Origin: Candidatus Poribacteria bacterium
GTDB lineage: Bacteria > Poribacteria > WGA-4E > WGA-3G
Length of the DNA stretch: 20,275 nt
NCBI GenBank assembly: GCA_009842375.1
Contig: VYFM01000405.1
Span: forward strand, 1-20,275
Direction of reading: 5' to 3'
Made by a program: the position numbers and the translations under genes. Shown here in pieces: positions 1 to 7,632 of this stretch (positions are counted from its first letter, which is position 1; every line of letters starts with the position of its first letter). A model generated the notes under the pieces. It searched no databases, was not told where the DNA came from, and saw nothing but the letters and a program-made list of their open reading frames with translations.

Positions 1-57
1 TGCCAATTTGAAGGATTAGAATCTATTATTGTTTGTTATGTTTTCTATTCTCTGAAC

Positions 58-128
58 CACAGAAAACACAGAAAAAACCTCTTACTTCAGTGTCCTCCGC
101 GTTTTCCGCGCTTTCCGAGATTCTGACA
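58..128. repeat. 9-bp-period tandem repeat element, copy 1
   Basis: Positions 58-75 are two exact copies of CACAGAAAA. About 20 bp later come three 9-bp units, CTCCGCGTT, TTCCGCGCT and TTCCGAGAT (95-121), immediately followed by TCTGACA. The same layout, three 9-bp units of the form NTCCG/TGCG followed by TCTGACA, recurs at 19816-19849. I infer a dispersed intergenic repeat of unknown role. Confidence 0.55.
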
Positions 129-260
129 ATAAGAAGTCCCCCCACACGTAATATATAGGAAGAACAAACAATCATTTTTTATCAGAACCATTCAATTGTC
201 AGGTATATTTCTATAAATGCATTTTATATCAGACAGCGTGATCAGATTGCATAAAAGACC

Positions 261-289
261 TGCATTAATTGTGATTTGCGTAGTATAAT
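261..289 (+). promoter_or_regulatory. Putative promoter of the sugar isomerase gene
   Basis: A perfect -10 hexamer TATAAT lies at 284-289, 26 nt upstream of the start codon. The -35 region 17 bp upstream (around 261-266, TGCATT) is a poor match to TTGACA, so either an activator is needed or another sigma factor is used. The call rests mainly on the -10 box and its position. Confidence 0.4.
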
Positions 290-315
290 ATCTAAAAAGT
301 AAACGGAGATAGTAT

Positions 316-1230
316 ATGAAACTCGGATTTGTTAGTGCGATTTTACCAGACCAGACATTAGCGAAGGTAGTCAAATTTGCTGCAGATACAGGTTACGATT
401 GCGTTGAACTGATGTGTTGGCCCAAAGGAAAAGCAGAACGACGTTATGCTGGTGTAACGCATATAGATATAGCAACACTTTCCGAGGCAGAAGTAGACAC
501 TATTCTGCAGTCTGTATCGGATGCGGGAATTACGATTAGTGGCTTAGGTTACTATCCAAATCCGCTAACTCCTAACGAAACAGAAGCGAATATCTATAGC
601 GAACACCTGAAACAACTGATACTGGCAGCAAAACGCTTATCAGTAGACATCGTAAATACATTCATCGGTAGAGATCAGACACGCACAATAGATGACAATT
701 GGCAACGGTTTAAACAGGTATGGAGACCACTCATCCAATTGGCTGACGACAACGGTATCCGAATCGGCATTGAGAATTGCCCCATGTTTTTCACTGAAGA
801 CGAATGGCCTGCAGGACAAAATCTTGCCTATAGTCCTGCGATTTGGGAACGAATGTTTGAGGAGATATCCTCCCCTAACTTTGGACTCAACTTTGACCCA
901 TCACATTTTATCTGGCTTCAGATGGATTATCTGAAACCGCTTGCCACTTTCGCTGATCGTATTTTCCATGTGCATGCCAAGGATGTGCGATTAGATAGAG
1001 CAAAATTGGACGAGGTCGGCATCCTCGCAACACCTTTGTCATATCATACACCGAAACTTCCAGGACTTGGAGATGTCAATTGGGGTCGTTTTTTCTCTGT
1101 CCTAAATGATACAGGTTATGATGGTGCAGTCTGTGTTGAGGTAGAAGATCGCGCTTATGAAGAGTCATTGGAATCGCGCCAGCGCGCCTTAAGACAGAGC
1201 CATATCTTCTTGAGACAGTTCATAGGATAA
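316..1230 (+). CDS. Sugar phosphate isomerase/epimerase family protein (TIM barrel)
   Basis: A 304-residue cytosolic protein of the AP-endonuclease-2-like TIM-barrel family (xylose-isomerase-like barrel), whose members isomerise or epimerise sugars and inositols using a divalent metal. Visible candidate metal ligands are Glu153 in IGIENCP, Asp194 and His197 in NFDPSH, His218/His220 in FHVHAKD and Glu275 in CVEVED, in the order expected around the barrel. The ATG is preceded by CGGAGA with good spacing, and the length is normal for the family. The gene is first in a + strand series; the next gene starts 4 nt after its stop, so the two are surely co-transcribed. The substrate cannot be told from sequence. 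Family assignment is firm; the exact reaction is unknown. Confidence 0.88.
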   Translation: MKLGFVSAILPDQTLAKVVKFAADTGYDCVELMCWPKGKAERRYAGVTHIDIATLSEAEVDTILQSVSDAGITISGLGYYPNPLTPNETEANIYSEHLKQLILAAKRLSVDIVNTFIGRDQTRTIDDNWQRFKQVWRPLIQLADDNGIRIGIENCPMFFTEDEWPAGQNLAYSPAIWERMFEEISSPNFGLNFDPSHFIWLQMDYLKPLATFADRIFHVHAKDVRLDRAKLDEVGILATPLSYHTPKLPGLGDVNWGRFFSVLNDTGYDGAVCVEVEDRAYEESLESRQRALRQSHIFLRQFIG

Positions 1231-1234
1231 TACC

Positions 1235-2401
1235 ATGAATCAGTACGATTGGATAGAAAAAGAATGTGCGGAACTTGAGCAAACTGGCTTGCTGCGTCAT
1301 CTCCGGACCTTGATGAGTCCACCAGATAATACGATCACAATTAATGGACAGTATGTTGTGAACCTTGGTTCAAACAATTATTTGGGTTTAAGCACACATC
1401 CCAAGGTTATGTCGGCAGCAGCATCTGCAGCAATGGTATATGGGGCAGGTGCAAGCGGTTCTCGCCTTATTTCTGGAAATAACACAACCTACGAAATTTT
1501 GGAAAACAACTTAGCGAAAATAAAAGGTACTGAAGCAGCACTCGTGTTTAGCTCAGGTTATGCCGCAAATATAAGTATAATTCCTGTGCTTGCAGGGGAA
1601 AACGACCTTATCTTAAGTGATGCTCTAAATCACGCAAGCATTATTGATGGATGCCGTCTCAGTCGTGCTACAAAAAAAGTCTACCGACACTGTGATGTTG
1701 AACACTTAAAGACATTATTAGCGGAGTCTTCTGAATATAAACGTAGACTCATCGTAACAGACGGTGTATTCAGTATGGATGGGGATATCGCACCTTTACA
1801 CGATATTTACGAAGTTGCTACAACTTATGAAGCCATGCTGTTGGTAGACGATGCACACGGGTTCGGTATACTGGGAAAAAGTGGAAGAGGTACTGTGTCT
1901 CATTGCGGATTAGAAGGAAAAGATATTATACAGATGGGGACGCTCAGCAAAGCAGTAGGTGGGTTGGGCGGATATGTAACGGGAAGTAGGGCATTGATTG
2001 AATTACTTATCAACCGAGGGCGCGGTTTCATTTTCACCACAGGTCTTCCACCCGCAACATTATCAGCAGCCAATGCAGCACTCAATGTTATGCGTTCTTC
2101 ATCAAAATTGCGGAAACGTCTATTTGAACATGCGGAAACAGTCAAAACAACGTTGACAAGGATAGGATATACGCTATTGCCGAGTCAGACCCAAATCATA
2201 CCTGTGTTAATAGGTGAACCGCAACTCGCTACGGACATTACCGAGGCACTACTTGCAAATGATGTGTTTGCTCCTGCAATTCGTCCTCCCGCTGTGCCAT
2301 CAGGGACAAGTCGTCTACGTGTTACCGTGATGGCAACACACACAGATAGAGATATAGGACATGCGTTAGATGGGTTTGCAAATGTGTTTAGTTCATTCTA
2401 A
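1235..2401 (+). CDS. bioF: 8-amino-7-oxononanoate synthase-like alpha-oxoamine synthase
   Basis: A 388-residue PLP enzyme of fold type I, alpha-oxoamine synthase family, joining an amino acid to an acyl-CoA with loss of CO2. BioF makes 8-amino-7-oxononanoate from L-alanine and pimeloyl-CoA/ACP in biotin synthesis. Landmarks: SNNYLGL near 46-52, His133 in LNHASIIDG (PLP stacking), TDGVFSMDGD near 175-184, Asp205 and His208 in VDDAHGFG, PLP lysine Lys239 in GTLSKAVGG, and the C-terminal SRLRVTVMATHT, which is typical of BioF. Start ATG has AGGATA upstream and follows the isomerase stop by 4 nt. No other biotin genes are in the window, so 2-amino-3-ketobutyrate CoA ligase or another acyl-CoA:amino acid condensation remains possible. 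Family certain, specificity moderate. Confidence 0.85.
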   Translation: MNQYDWIEKECAELEQTGLLRHLRTLMSPPDNTITINGQYVVNLGSNNYLGLSTHPKVMSAAASAAMVYGAGASGSRLISGNNTTYEILENNLAKIKGTEAALVFSSGYAANISIIPVLAGENDLILSDALNHASIIDGCRLSRATKKVYRHCDVEHLKTLLAESSEYKRRLIVTDGVFSMDGDIAPLHDIYEVATTYEAMLLVDDAHGFGILGKSGRGTVSHCGLEGKDIIQMGTLSKAVGGLGGYVTGSRALIELLINRGRGFIFTTGLPPATLSAANAALNVMRSSSKLRKRLFEHAETVKTTLTRIGYTLLPSQTQIIPVLIGEPQLATDITEALLANDVFAPAIRPPAVPSGTSRLRVTVMATHTDRDIGHALDGFANVFSSF

Positions 2402-2500
2402 TAGTTTATTCATCGTATCAAAGTTGACAAATAACATATTGAAATTAATGGCTATTTATGTGAAACTATGATAAACCCTAACTGAAAGAGACCTACCAAA

Positions 2501-2914
2501 ATGAACTCAAAAGCACATGTAATTGACTTTGACAAGCAGAAACCCATTGACCGAGGAACGGGTGTACAAACGGTACCGTTAGCAGGTAAATGGCTCAATT
2601 CCACATCACTCACCAACGGCATAACAATGTTTGAACCCGGTGCAGCCATTGCACGCCACTACCATAACTGTGATGAATCCGTGACGATTCTTGAAGGTGA
2701 AGCAACCTGTGAAGTTGATGGTGATGTCTTTAATATGAACACCTACGACACAACTTTTGTTCCTGCTGGTATTCCACATCGGTTTTGGAATGAAAGTGAT
2801 GCACCGATGAAAATTCTGTGGACTTACGCTTCTGTGGAAGTGACCCGCACATTTACGGAGACCGGTGAAACAGTTGGACATTTGTCCGCAGGTGACCAAG
2901 CGGTTGTCACCTAA
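2501..2914 (+). CDS. Cupin domain protein
   Basis: A 137-residue single-domain cupin. Both cupin motifs are complete: motif 1 runs from Gly47 through His53, His55 and Glu59 to Gly66, and motif 2 contains Pro88, Gly90, His93 and Asn97 (PAGIPHRFWN). Three histidines and a glutamate should bind one metal ion. Such small cupins act as dioxygenases, isomerases or ligand sensors, and nothing here selects among these. GAAAGAG sits before the ATG. The gene starts 99 nt after the BioF-like stop; a TTGACA at 2424-2429 in that gap may belong to a separate promoter, though no good -10 follows. An inverted-repeat element begins 1 nt after its stop codon. Confidence 0.85.
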   Translation: MNSKAHVIDFDKQKPIDRGTGVQTVPLAGKWLNSTSLTNGITMFEPGAAIARHYHNCDESVTILEGEATCEVDGDVFNMNTYDTTFVPAGIPHRFWNESDAPMKILWTYASVEVTRTFTETGETVGHLSAGDQAVVT

Positions 2915-2915
2915 A

Positions 2916-3062
2916 TTAACGTGAGTTCCATCTTTGTATCATAAACTTTCAGTTTGCGCATTATAGGACACAATCTAACAGATTTTGCTACAAAATATCA
3001 GCAGATTCTATAAAATACACTTTTTGAGTTTCGTCCGAATTGAAATATGGAACTCACGTTAA
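2916..3062. repeat. MITE-like inverted-repeat element, copy 1
   Basis: The element is bounded by a perfect 16-bp inverted repeat, TTAACGTGAGTTCCAT at 2916-2931 and its exact complement at 3047-3062. It is 147 bp long, AT-rich and non-coding. Inside are a small hairpin AAACT/AGTTT (2943-2955) and a second one AATCT-AAC-AGATT (2972-2984) followed by GCTACAA. The interior is clearly related to the element at 11543-11709. It fills nearly the whole gap between the cupin stop and the ribosome site of the peptidase gene. No transposase is encoded, so if mobile it is non-autonomous. Confidence 0.7.
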
Positions 3063-3092
3063 ATAGGAAAATCGCCAAAGGAGACATTAGAC

Positions 3093-4331
3093 ATGTCCGT
3101 ACAATCCTATATTAAGGACAATCAAGATTTGTTGTGTAGCTTGCTACAGGAACTTGTCAAAATTCCAACCGTCAACCCACCCGGAGAGAATTATGCTGAG
3201 ATTGTCGCACTACTTGAAGCACAGTGCAAAACGTTAGGAATGAAGACAAGAATTGTAAAGGTCCCAAAACGCCGTGCTGACCAAGTAATTTCAAACGCAT
3301 CAAGCCACCCGCGATTGAACCTAATTGCACGCTGGGATGTTGGCGCAGAAAAAACCGTGCATTTCAACGCACACTACGATGTCGTCCCTGTTTCGGGTGA
3401 ATGGCGTTTTGATGATCCATTCAGTGGAAAAATAGATGGGGAGTGGCTTTACGGACGTGGTTCGGATGATATGAAGGATGCAATCGCTGCACTGCTATTT
3501 GCAATTCAAGCTATACAGGAGAGTGATGTTGAACCCTTGTTTAACATTGAATGTTCCTTTACATGTGATGAGGAAACCGGTGGACAGTTAGGGGCAGGCT
3601 ATATTGTCGAGAAAGGATTAGTCAACGCGAACTATGTTGTCAACTGTGAAGGTGGTTCAGAAATGAACATCGGCAATGGACACAACGGTGTACTTTGGCT
3701 GGAAATTGAGGTACAAGGAAAAGCAGCACACGGTTCTCAACCAGACAAAGGGATAAACGCATTTGAAAAAACCACAGAACTTGTATCAACCCTGCAACGA
3801 GTAAAACGGGATTTGAAGTTGCCTGATCGTGCATTTAAACTCCCAGATGGTGGTGAACGTTATCCAACAATAAACATTGGTGGCACATTCCGGGGCACTG
3901 AAGGAGATAAAGTCAACACTGTTCCAGCAAGATTAACATTCTCTATAGATAGACGAGTCACACCTAATGAAAAACTGGAGTTTGCAGAACTTGAACTACG
4001 AGAGGCGATTGCAGGCGCGTGTGAATACTATCCAGATTTGAATGTAGACGTGAAAGCAATCTTGCGAATTGAACCCTGTTTAACAGATCCTGATTCTCCT
4101 TTAGCACAAGACTTTGCTAATGCAGTGCGTACTGTACGATACAACCAACCGAAATTTAAGAGCACTGCAGGGTTTACGGATTTACACTATTTTGTAAATA
4201 CAGGTCTACCGGGAATTGGGTACGGACCGAAGGGTGAGGGTGGACATGCGATAAATGAACGTGTCTATATTCCCGATTTAGTGAAAACTGCCGCCATTTA
4301 TGCCACCTTTATGACACGCGCAGAACTTTAG
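3093..4331 (+). CDS. M20 family metallopeptidase (ArgE/DapE/aminoacylase-1 type)
   Basis: A 412-residue cytosolic dizinc hydrolase that cleaves amide bonds of N-acyl amino acids or dipeptides. Zinc-site residues are visible in order: His94 and Asp96 in HYDVVP, bridging Asp126 in GRGSDDMKD, catalytic Glu160 and ligand Glu161 in CDEETGG, Glu186 in NCEGG, and C-terminal His385 in GGHAINE. His213 (AAHGSQP) in the dimerisation lid is also present. A strong AAGGAG precedes the ATG. No signal peptide is seen. Sequence alone does not separate acetylornithine deacetylase, succinyl-diaminopimelate desuccinylase and dipeptidase; no arg or dap gene lies nearby. The WD40 gene follows after 16 nt. Confidence 0.9.
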   Translation: MSVQSYIKDNQDLLCSLLQELVKIPTVNPPGENYAEIVALLEAQCKTLGMKTRIVKVPKRRADQVISNASSHPRLNLIARWDVGAEKTVHFNAHYDVVPVSGEWRFDDPFSGKIDGEWLYGRGSDDMKDAIAALLFAIQAIQESDVEPLFNIECSFTCDEETGGQLGAGYIVEKGLVNANYVVNCEGGSEMNIGNGHNGVLWLEIEVQGKAAHGSQPDKGINAFEKTTELVSTLQRVKRDLKLPDRAFKLPDGGERYPTINIGGTFRGTEGDKVNTVPARLTFSIDRRVTPNEKLEFAELELREAIAGACEYYPDLNVDVKAILRIEPCLTDPDSPLAQDFANAVRTVRYNQPKFKSTAGFTDLHYFVNTGLPGIGYGPKGEGGHAINERVYIPDLVKTAAIYATFMTRAEL

Positions 4332-4347
4332 TCAAGGAACCAATTCT

Positions 4348-6384
4348 ATGCCAAATCCCAAACCTGCTCCTTTGAATTTCACCCCAAATGACCCTACAGG
4401 AGCAAAATGGGCATTGCCAGAAGGTGCTATTGCCAGATTGGGAAAAGGTTACCAAGACTATAGCAGTGATAGTGAGATAGCACTTTCTCCTGATAGCACA
4501 TTTTTCGCGATCGGCACACGTATAGGAATATGGTGGTATAACGTATCTTCAATGTCTCCTATCGCCTTATGGGAAACGGAACGGGGGATGATCTCCGCAG
4601 TGGACATTTCACCTGACGGTAAACTAATTGCATTTTCCAATTGGGATGGCATTGTAAAAGTTAGAGACATTCAAAGTGGTGAATGTATATCACAAATAAA
4701 TCGATCGGAAATTCATAAAACTAATGGACATATAACATTTTCACCAAACAGTCATTGGATTGCCATCGTAAATCGTGGAGGTGTTGTTGAAATATTAGAT
4801 GTCCAAAGCGGTCAATGCATCACTCAAATTGAGCAAGAGTCGAATGAACAACAAACAAATTATATTTCCAAACTCCGATTTTCACCAGATGGTCAATACA
4901 TTGCAGCTACAATAGGAAAGCAAATTTACCTGTGGAATCCAACGGCGGGTACAATAATTGCTAAGTTTACTGGAAGAATTATTGCTTTCTCTCCCGATAG
5001 TCGCTGGTTGGCGTATGAGAATTCATATAAAATACACAACCCCACATCTGTTCCCTTTGCAAGTGATGTTTCTGTATGGGATATCGTGTCAGGTGAACGC
5101 ATCGCGCACTTTACCGAACATAAGGAATTGGTGAAGGTGATCAAGTTTTCACCGTGTGGTCAGTTCCTCGTATCAAGTGATACGAGTCGCGTCCTACATG
5201 TGTGGAATCTAAAAAAGAGGGCACTCAAAGAAACCCATGAGGACTATGGACGACCATTTTATTTACAAGATGGCACGCTACTTGCTACCGTTTTTACACG
5301 CGGAACTATTGAGGTGTGGGACGTAGAAGAGCGCGAAAAACTACAGACTTATGAATTACCTGTTGAAAGCATTGGTTATAAATGGTTTTCAAAATGTCCG
5401 GAGTTAGTGATTGCCCACGCATTATCTAACAAGTTGACAATCTCTGAAAAAACTCAGACATTTTCAACACTTCACGAACCAATCTGTTTTCCACGTAAGA
5501 TCCAATTCATCGATGGAGAGGCACTTGCTCTGCGGGGAAATACACAAGATATCGTGTTATGGAATATTAAAAACAATCAGAAACAGAGAATTTCATATCA
5601 GAGTGAGTTTAATGAAAGTATTAGGTCTTTTACTGTTTTACCCGGAGGGGACATACTCGTTGTCAACTGGAGCTCCAATACCAACGTCTACAAGGTTATT
5701 AAGCTTAGTAATACAAAAGAGATGCCTATCGCTAAATTCACACCTACTACGCAGTTAGGGAATGACACCTTCACCTTTTCAGATGAATGTATTGCATTTG
5801 GAGGTAAAAGTGGGGTAATCTATCTCTGGGATCTCAGGCACAGCAAAGTACCAAGACAATTTATAGGACATACCGAACACGTCCAGTCGTTGGCATTTTC
5901 ACCAGATGGAAAAAGATTAGTAAGTGGAGCAAGCGATAAATCTGTTCGTCTCTGGGACGTTGTCACAAGTGAAGAAATTACCACATTACCTTTGAATAAA
6001 CCTTTCTTTCCAAAGGCATTGGCTTATTCTCCATGTGGAAAAGTGATTGCTGGAGGAATGATACGTGAAATTAATATCTGGTGTGCTGAAAAATTGCAAC
6101 TGTTGATATCGATTCCGCATAATGAGGACAGTATTAGACCTTTTGCACTTGCCTTTTCACCATGTGGACGGTATCTGTCATCTGGCACTTGGTGGGACAA
6201 AGGAATGGAGAAAATGTCAATACGATTGTGGAATGTTGAAACTGGTGAGAACATACACACTTTTTGGGGACATACAACAGATATTGAAATACTAACGTTC
6301 TCACCTAATAGCAGCACTCTGGCAAGTGGCAGCTTTGATGGCACGGCACTACTTTGGGATTTGACAACTATTATAGATAGGTAA
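4348..6384 (+). CDS. WD40 repeat protein, about 14 blades
   Basis: A 678-residue protein made almost entirely of WD40 repeats. I count 14 to 15 units of the form FSPDG...LWD, from ALSPDS near residue 46 to the final LLWDL. Fourteen blades would make two seven-bladed beta-propellers. No kinase, caspase or other effector domain is attached and there is no signal peptide or membrane segment, so it probably is an intracellular scaffold for protein-protein contacts. Several repeats carry FSPCG in place of FSPDG, and blades 7 to 10 are degenerate. AAGGA precedes the ATG 16 nt after the peptidase stop. Partner and function are not known; the RNHCP gene downstream follows closely. Confidence 0.88.
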   Translation: MPNPKPAPLNFTPNDPTGAKWALPEGAIARLGKGYQDYSSDSEIALSPDSTFFAIGTRIGIWWYNVSSMSPIALWETERGMISAVDISPDGKLIAFSNWDGIVKVRDIQSGECISQINRSEIHKTNGHITFSPNSHWIAIVNRGGVVEILDVQSGQCITQIEQESNEQQTNYISKLRFSPDGQYIAATIGKQIYLWNPTAGTIIAKFTGRIIAFSPDSRWLAYENSYKIHNPTSVPFASDVSVWDIVSGERIAHFTEHKELVKVIKFSPCGQFLVSSDTSRVLHVWNLKKRALKETHEDYGRPFYLQDGTLLATVFTRGTIEVWDVEEREKLQTYELPVESIGYKWFSKCPELVIAHALSNKLTISEKTQTFSTLHEPICFPRKIQFIDGEALALRGNTQDIVLWNIKNNQKQRISYQSEFNESIRSFTVLPGGDILVVNWSSNTNVYKVIKLSNTKEMPIAKFTPTTQLGNDTFTFSDECIAFGGKSGVIYLWDLRHSKVPRQFIGHTEHVQSLAFSPDGKRLVSGASDKSVRLWDVVTSEEITTLPLNKPFFPKALAYSPCGKVIAGGMIREINIWCAEKLQLLISIPHNEDSIRPFALAFSPCGRYLSSGTWWDKGMEKMSIRLWNVETGENIHTFWGHTTDIEILTFSPNSSTLASGSFDGTALLWDLTTIIDR

Positions 6385-6422
6385 ATATTCTGTTGGATAA
6401 TAAAAGCACACCTACCAAACCA

Positions 6423-6719
6423 ATGAACAAAAAATTCCAACGCAACATTGAAGATTTTACATGCGGAAATTGTGGAGTATTTGTGAAAGGAGATGGATAC
6501 ACCAATCACTGTTCAGAATGTCTTTGGAGCAGGCATGTAGACATTAATCCAGGGGATCGCGCTGAAACTTGCCAAGGTTTAATGGAACCAGTGGGATTTA
6601 CAATGAAACAGGGAGATTATGTCCTAATTCACCGATGCACTGCATGTGGCATAACAAAGAACAATAAGACATCAAAAAACGATAATTTTGAAACCATACT
6701 GAGTTTACAAGGAGAATAA
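6423..6719 (+). CDS. RNHCP domain protein (small zinc-ribbon-like)
   Basis: A protein of 98 residues from ATG at 6423, matching the RNHCP family: FTCGNCG, then NHCSECLWSRHVD, PGDRA, CQGLMEP and HRCTACG. Paired cysteines (CGNC, HC..C, CTAC) suggest one or two zinc sites. The name-giving RNHCP motif reads TNHCS here, so the first residue and the proline differ. Family members are small, cytosolic and of unknown function; a nucleic-acid-binding or RNA-related role is only guessed from the fold type. An alternative TTG start at 6393 adds ten residues, but neither start has a good ribosome site and homologues begin close to the conserved NIEDFTC, so ATG was chosen. It probably belongs to the WD40-OmpA transcript. 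Confidence 0.8.
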   Translation: MNKKFQRNIEDFTCGNCGVFVKGDGYTNHCSECLWSRHVDINPGDRAETCQGLMEPVGFTMKQGDYVLIHRCTACGITKNNKTSKNDNFETILSLQGE

Positions 6720-6720
6720 C

Positions 6721-7614
6721 ATGGCTAAAAAAGGAATAATCGCTATCACATCTATAGTCGTTGCTGTTATTGCAGCTGTCGTTCTTGGAATTCTGTTATA
6801 TACGACTTCTGACGAACTAAAACAGACGCAAGCAGAACTATCCACTACTAAAACGACATTGCAAACAACTGAAACAGCAAAAACCGATTTGGAAAAAAAG
6901 TTAGCTGAAACAGAGAAGACGCTGAAAGAAACACAGGCAGAACTAAACCAGACGAAAGAGATTTTGGAAAATGCAAGTGAAGCCGCACGGAAAATTGCTG
7001 CTGAACGCAACAAACTCCAACAGGATAAGAGCAGTCTTGAACAAGAAAAAGAGAATCTAAGATCCAAACTCACAAAAATCGAGTCGGAGTTACAGCGGAT
7101 TCGAGAGCAATCGCAACGATCAATTGCAGCTATCCAAGATAGATTTAAAGACACAGTCGGTGCAGTGCTTGATGAAGCAGGACGGTTGACGCTTGATGTC
7201 AAAGGGAAAATACTGTTCGAAACAGGTAGCGCAACCCTAAGTAAAGAGGGAAAAGAACTCCTTGATGCAATTGCAGAAGAAGTATTGCTAAACAAAGATT
7301 ATGCGGATTATGCTATCCGTATTGAAGGGCATACGGACAATAACCCTATCGCGGGGGATGCCTTACGAAACTGGGATCTCTCTACAGATCGCTCTATCTC
7401 CGCAGTGAAGTATTTACAGGAAAATGCTGGTATTGATCCTAAACGTTTATCAGGAACAGGGTATGCGTTCTATCAACCGATAGATACAGAAGAAACAGCA
7501 GAAGCAAAGGCGAAAAACCGGCGAATTGAGATTGTCCTTGTACCACCACAGGATTTCTTACCAGAGCTGCTAAAATCGCTTCAAAATGCGATGGAATCTA
7601 TTGAGGAAGAATAA
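6721..7614 (+). CDS. Membrane-anchored coiled-coil protein with OmpA-like peptidoglycan-binding domain
   Basis: A 297-residue envelope protein. Residues 5-27 form one hydrophobic helix (uncleaved anchor or signal), residues about 30-140 a long Gln/Lys/Glu-rich coiled coil, and about 155-275 an OmpA C-terminal domain with ILFETGSATL, IEGHTDNNP (Asp206), the Asp223-Arg224 pair and the NRRIEI end motif. The OmpA domain should hold diaminopimelate in peptidoglycan, so the protein likely spans from inner membrane to cell wall, like MotB or YiaD types. It lacks the MotB proton-channel helix signature. GGAG lies at the end of the RNHCP gene, whose stop is 1 nt before this ATG, showing translational coupling. 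Its last residues are acidic (EEE). The opposing gene ends 18 nt further. Confidence 0.9.
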   Translation: MAKKGIIAITSIVVAVIAAVVLGILLYTTSDELKQTQAELSTTKTTLQTTETAKTDLEKKLAETEKTLKETQAELNQTKEILENASEAARKIAAERNKLQQDKSSLEQEKENLRSKLTKIESELQRIREQSQRSIAAIQDRFKDTVGAVLDEAGRLTLDVKGKILFETGSATLSKEGKELLDAIAEEVLLNKDYADYAIRIEGHTDNNPIAGDALRNWDLSTDRSISAVKYLQENAGIDPKRLSGTGYAFYQPIDTEETAEAKAKNRRIEIVLVPPQDFLPELLKSLQNAMESIEEE

Positions 7615-7632
7615 AGGAAACATTCATATTCG

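Larger units (their letters stand above)
1..315. other. Gene-free left edge with short tandem repeats and a promoter
   Basis: No credible gene lies here. The stretch holds a perfect 9-bp tandem duplication (CACAGAAAA twice, 58-75), a three-unit 9-bp repeat (95-121) ending in TCTGACA, and an AT-rich stretch leading to the promoter of the first gene. A 60-residue open frame on the - strand overlaps the start of the sugar isomerase gene and has no ribosome site or family resemblance, so it is not annotated. Confidence 0.6.

Noticed and set aside
192..374. 60-residue open frame on the - strand
   Set aside because: It overlaps the promoter and start of the sugar isomerase gene, has no ribosome site and resembles nothing known.
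6393..6422. Upstream TTG start for the RNHCP gene
   Set aside because: It is a rare start codon without a clear ribosome site, and the conserved domain begins after the ATG at 6423; it cannot be fully excluded.
6024..6509. 161-residue open frame opposite the WD40 and RNHCP genes
   Set aside because: The + strand genes have clear family motifs over this stretch; the antisense frame has none.
6705..7295. 196-residue Ser/Val-rich open frame opposite the OmpA-domain gene
   Set aside because: It is the antisense image of the Lys/Glu/Gln-rich coiled coil, a common artefact of such composition.
7615..7632. Terminator between the convergent OmpA-domain and envelope protein genes
   Set aside because: Only 18 nt separate the two stop codons and no hairpin or T-run fits there.
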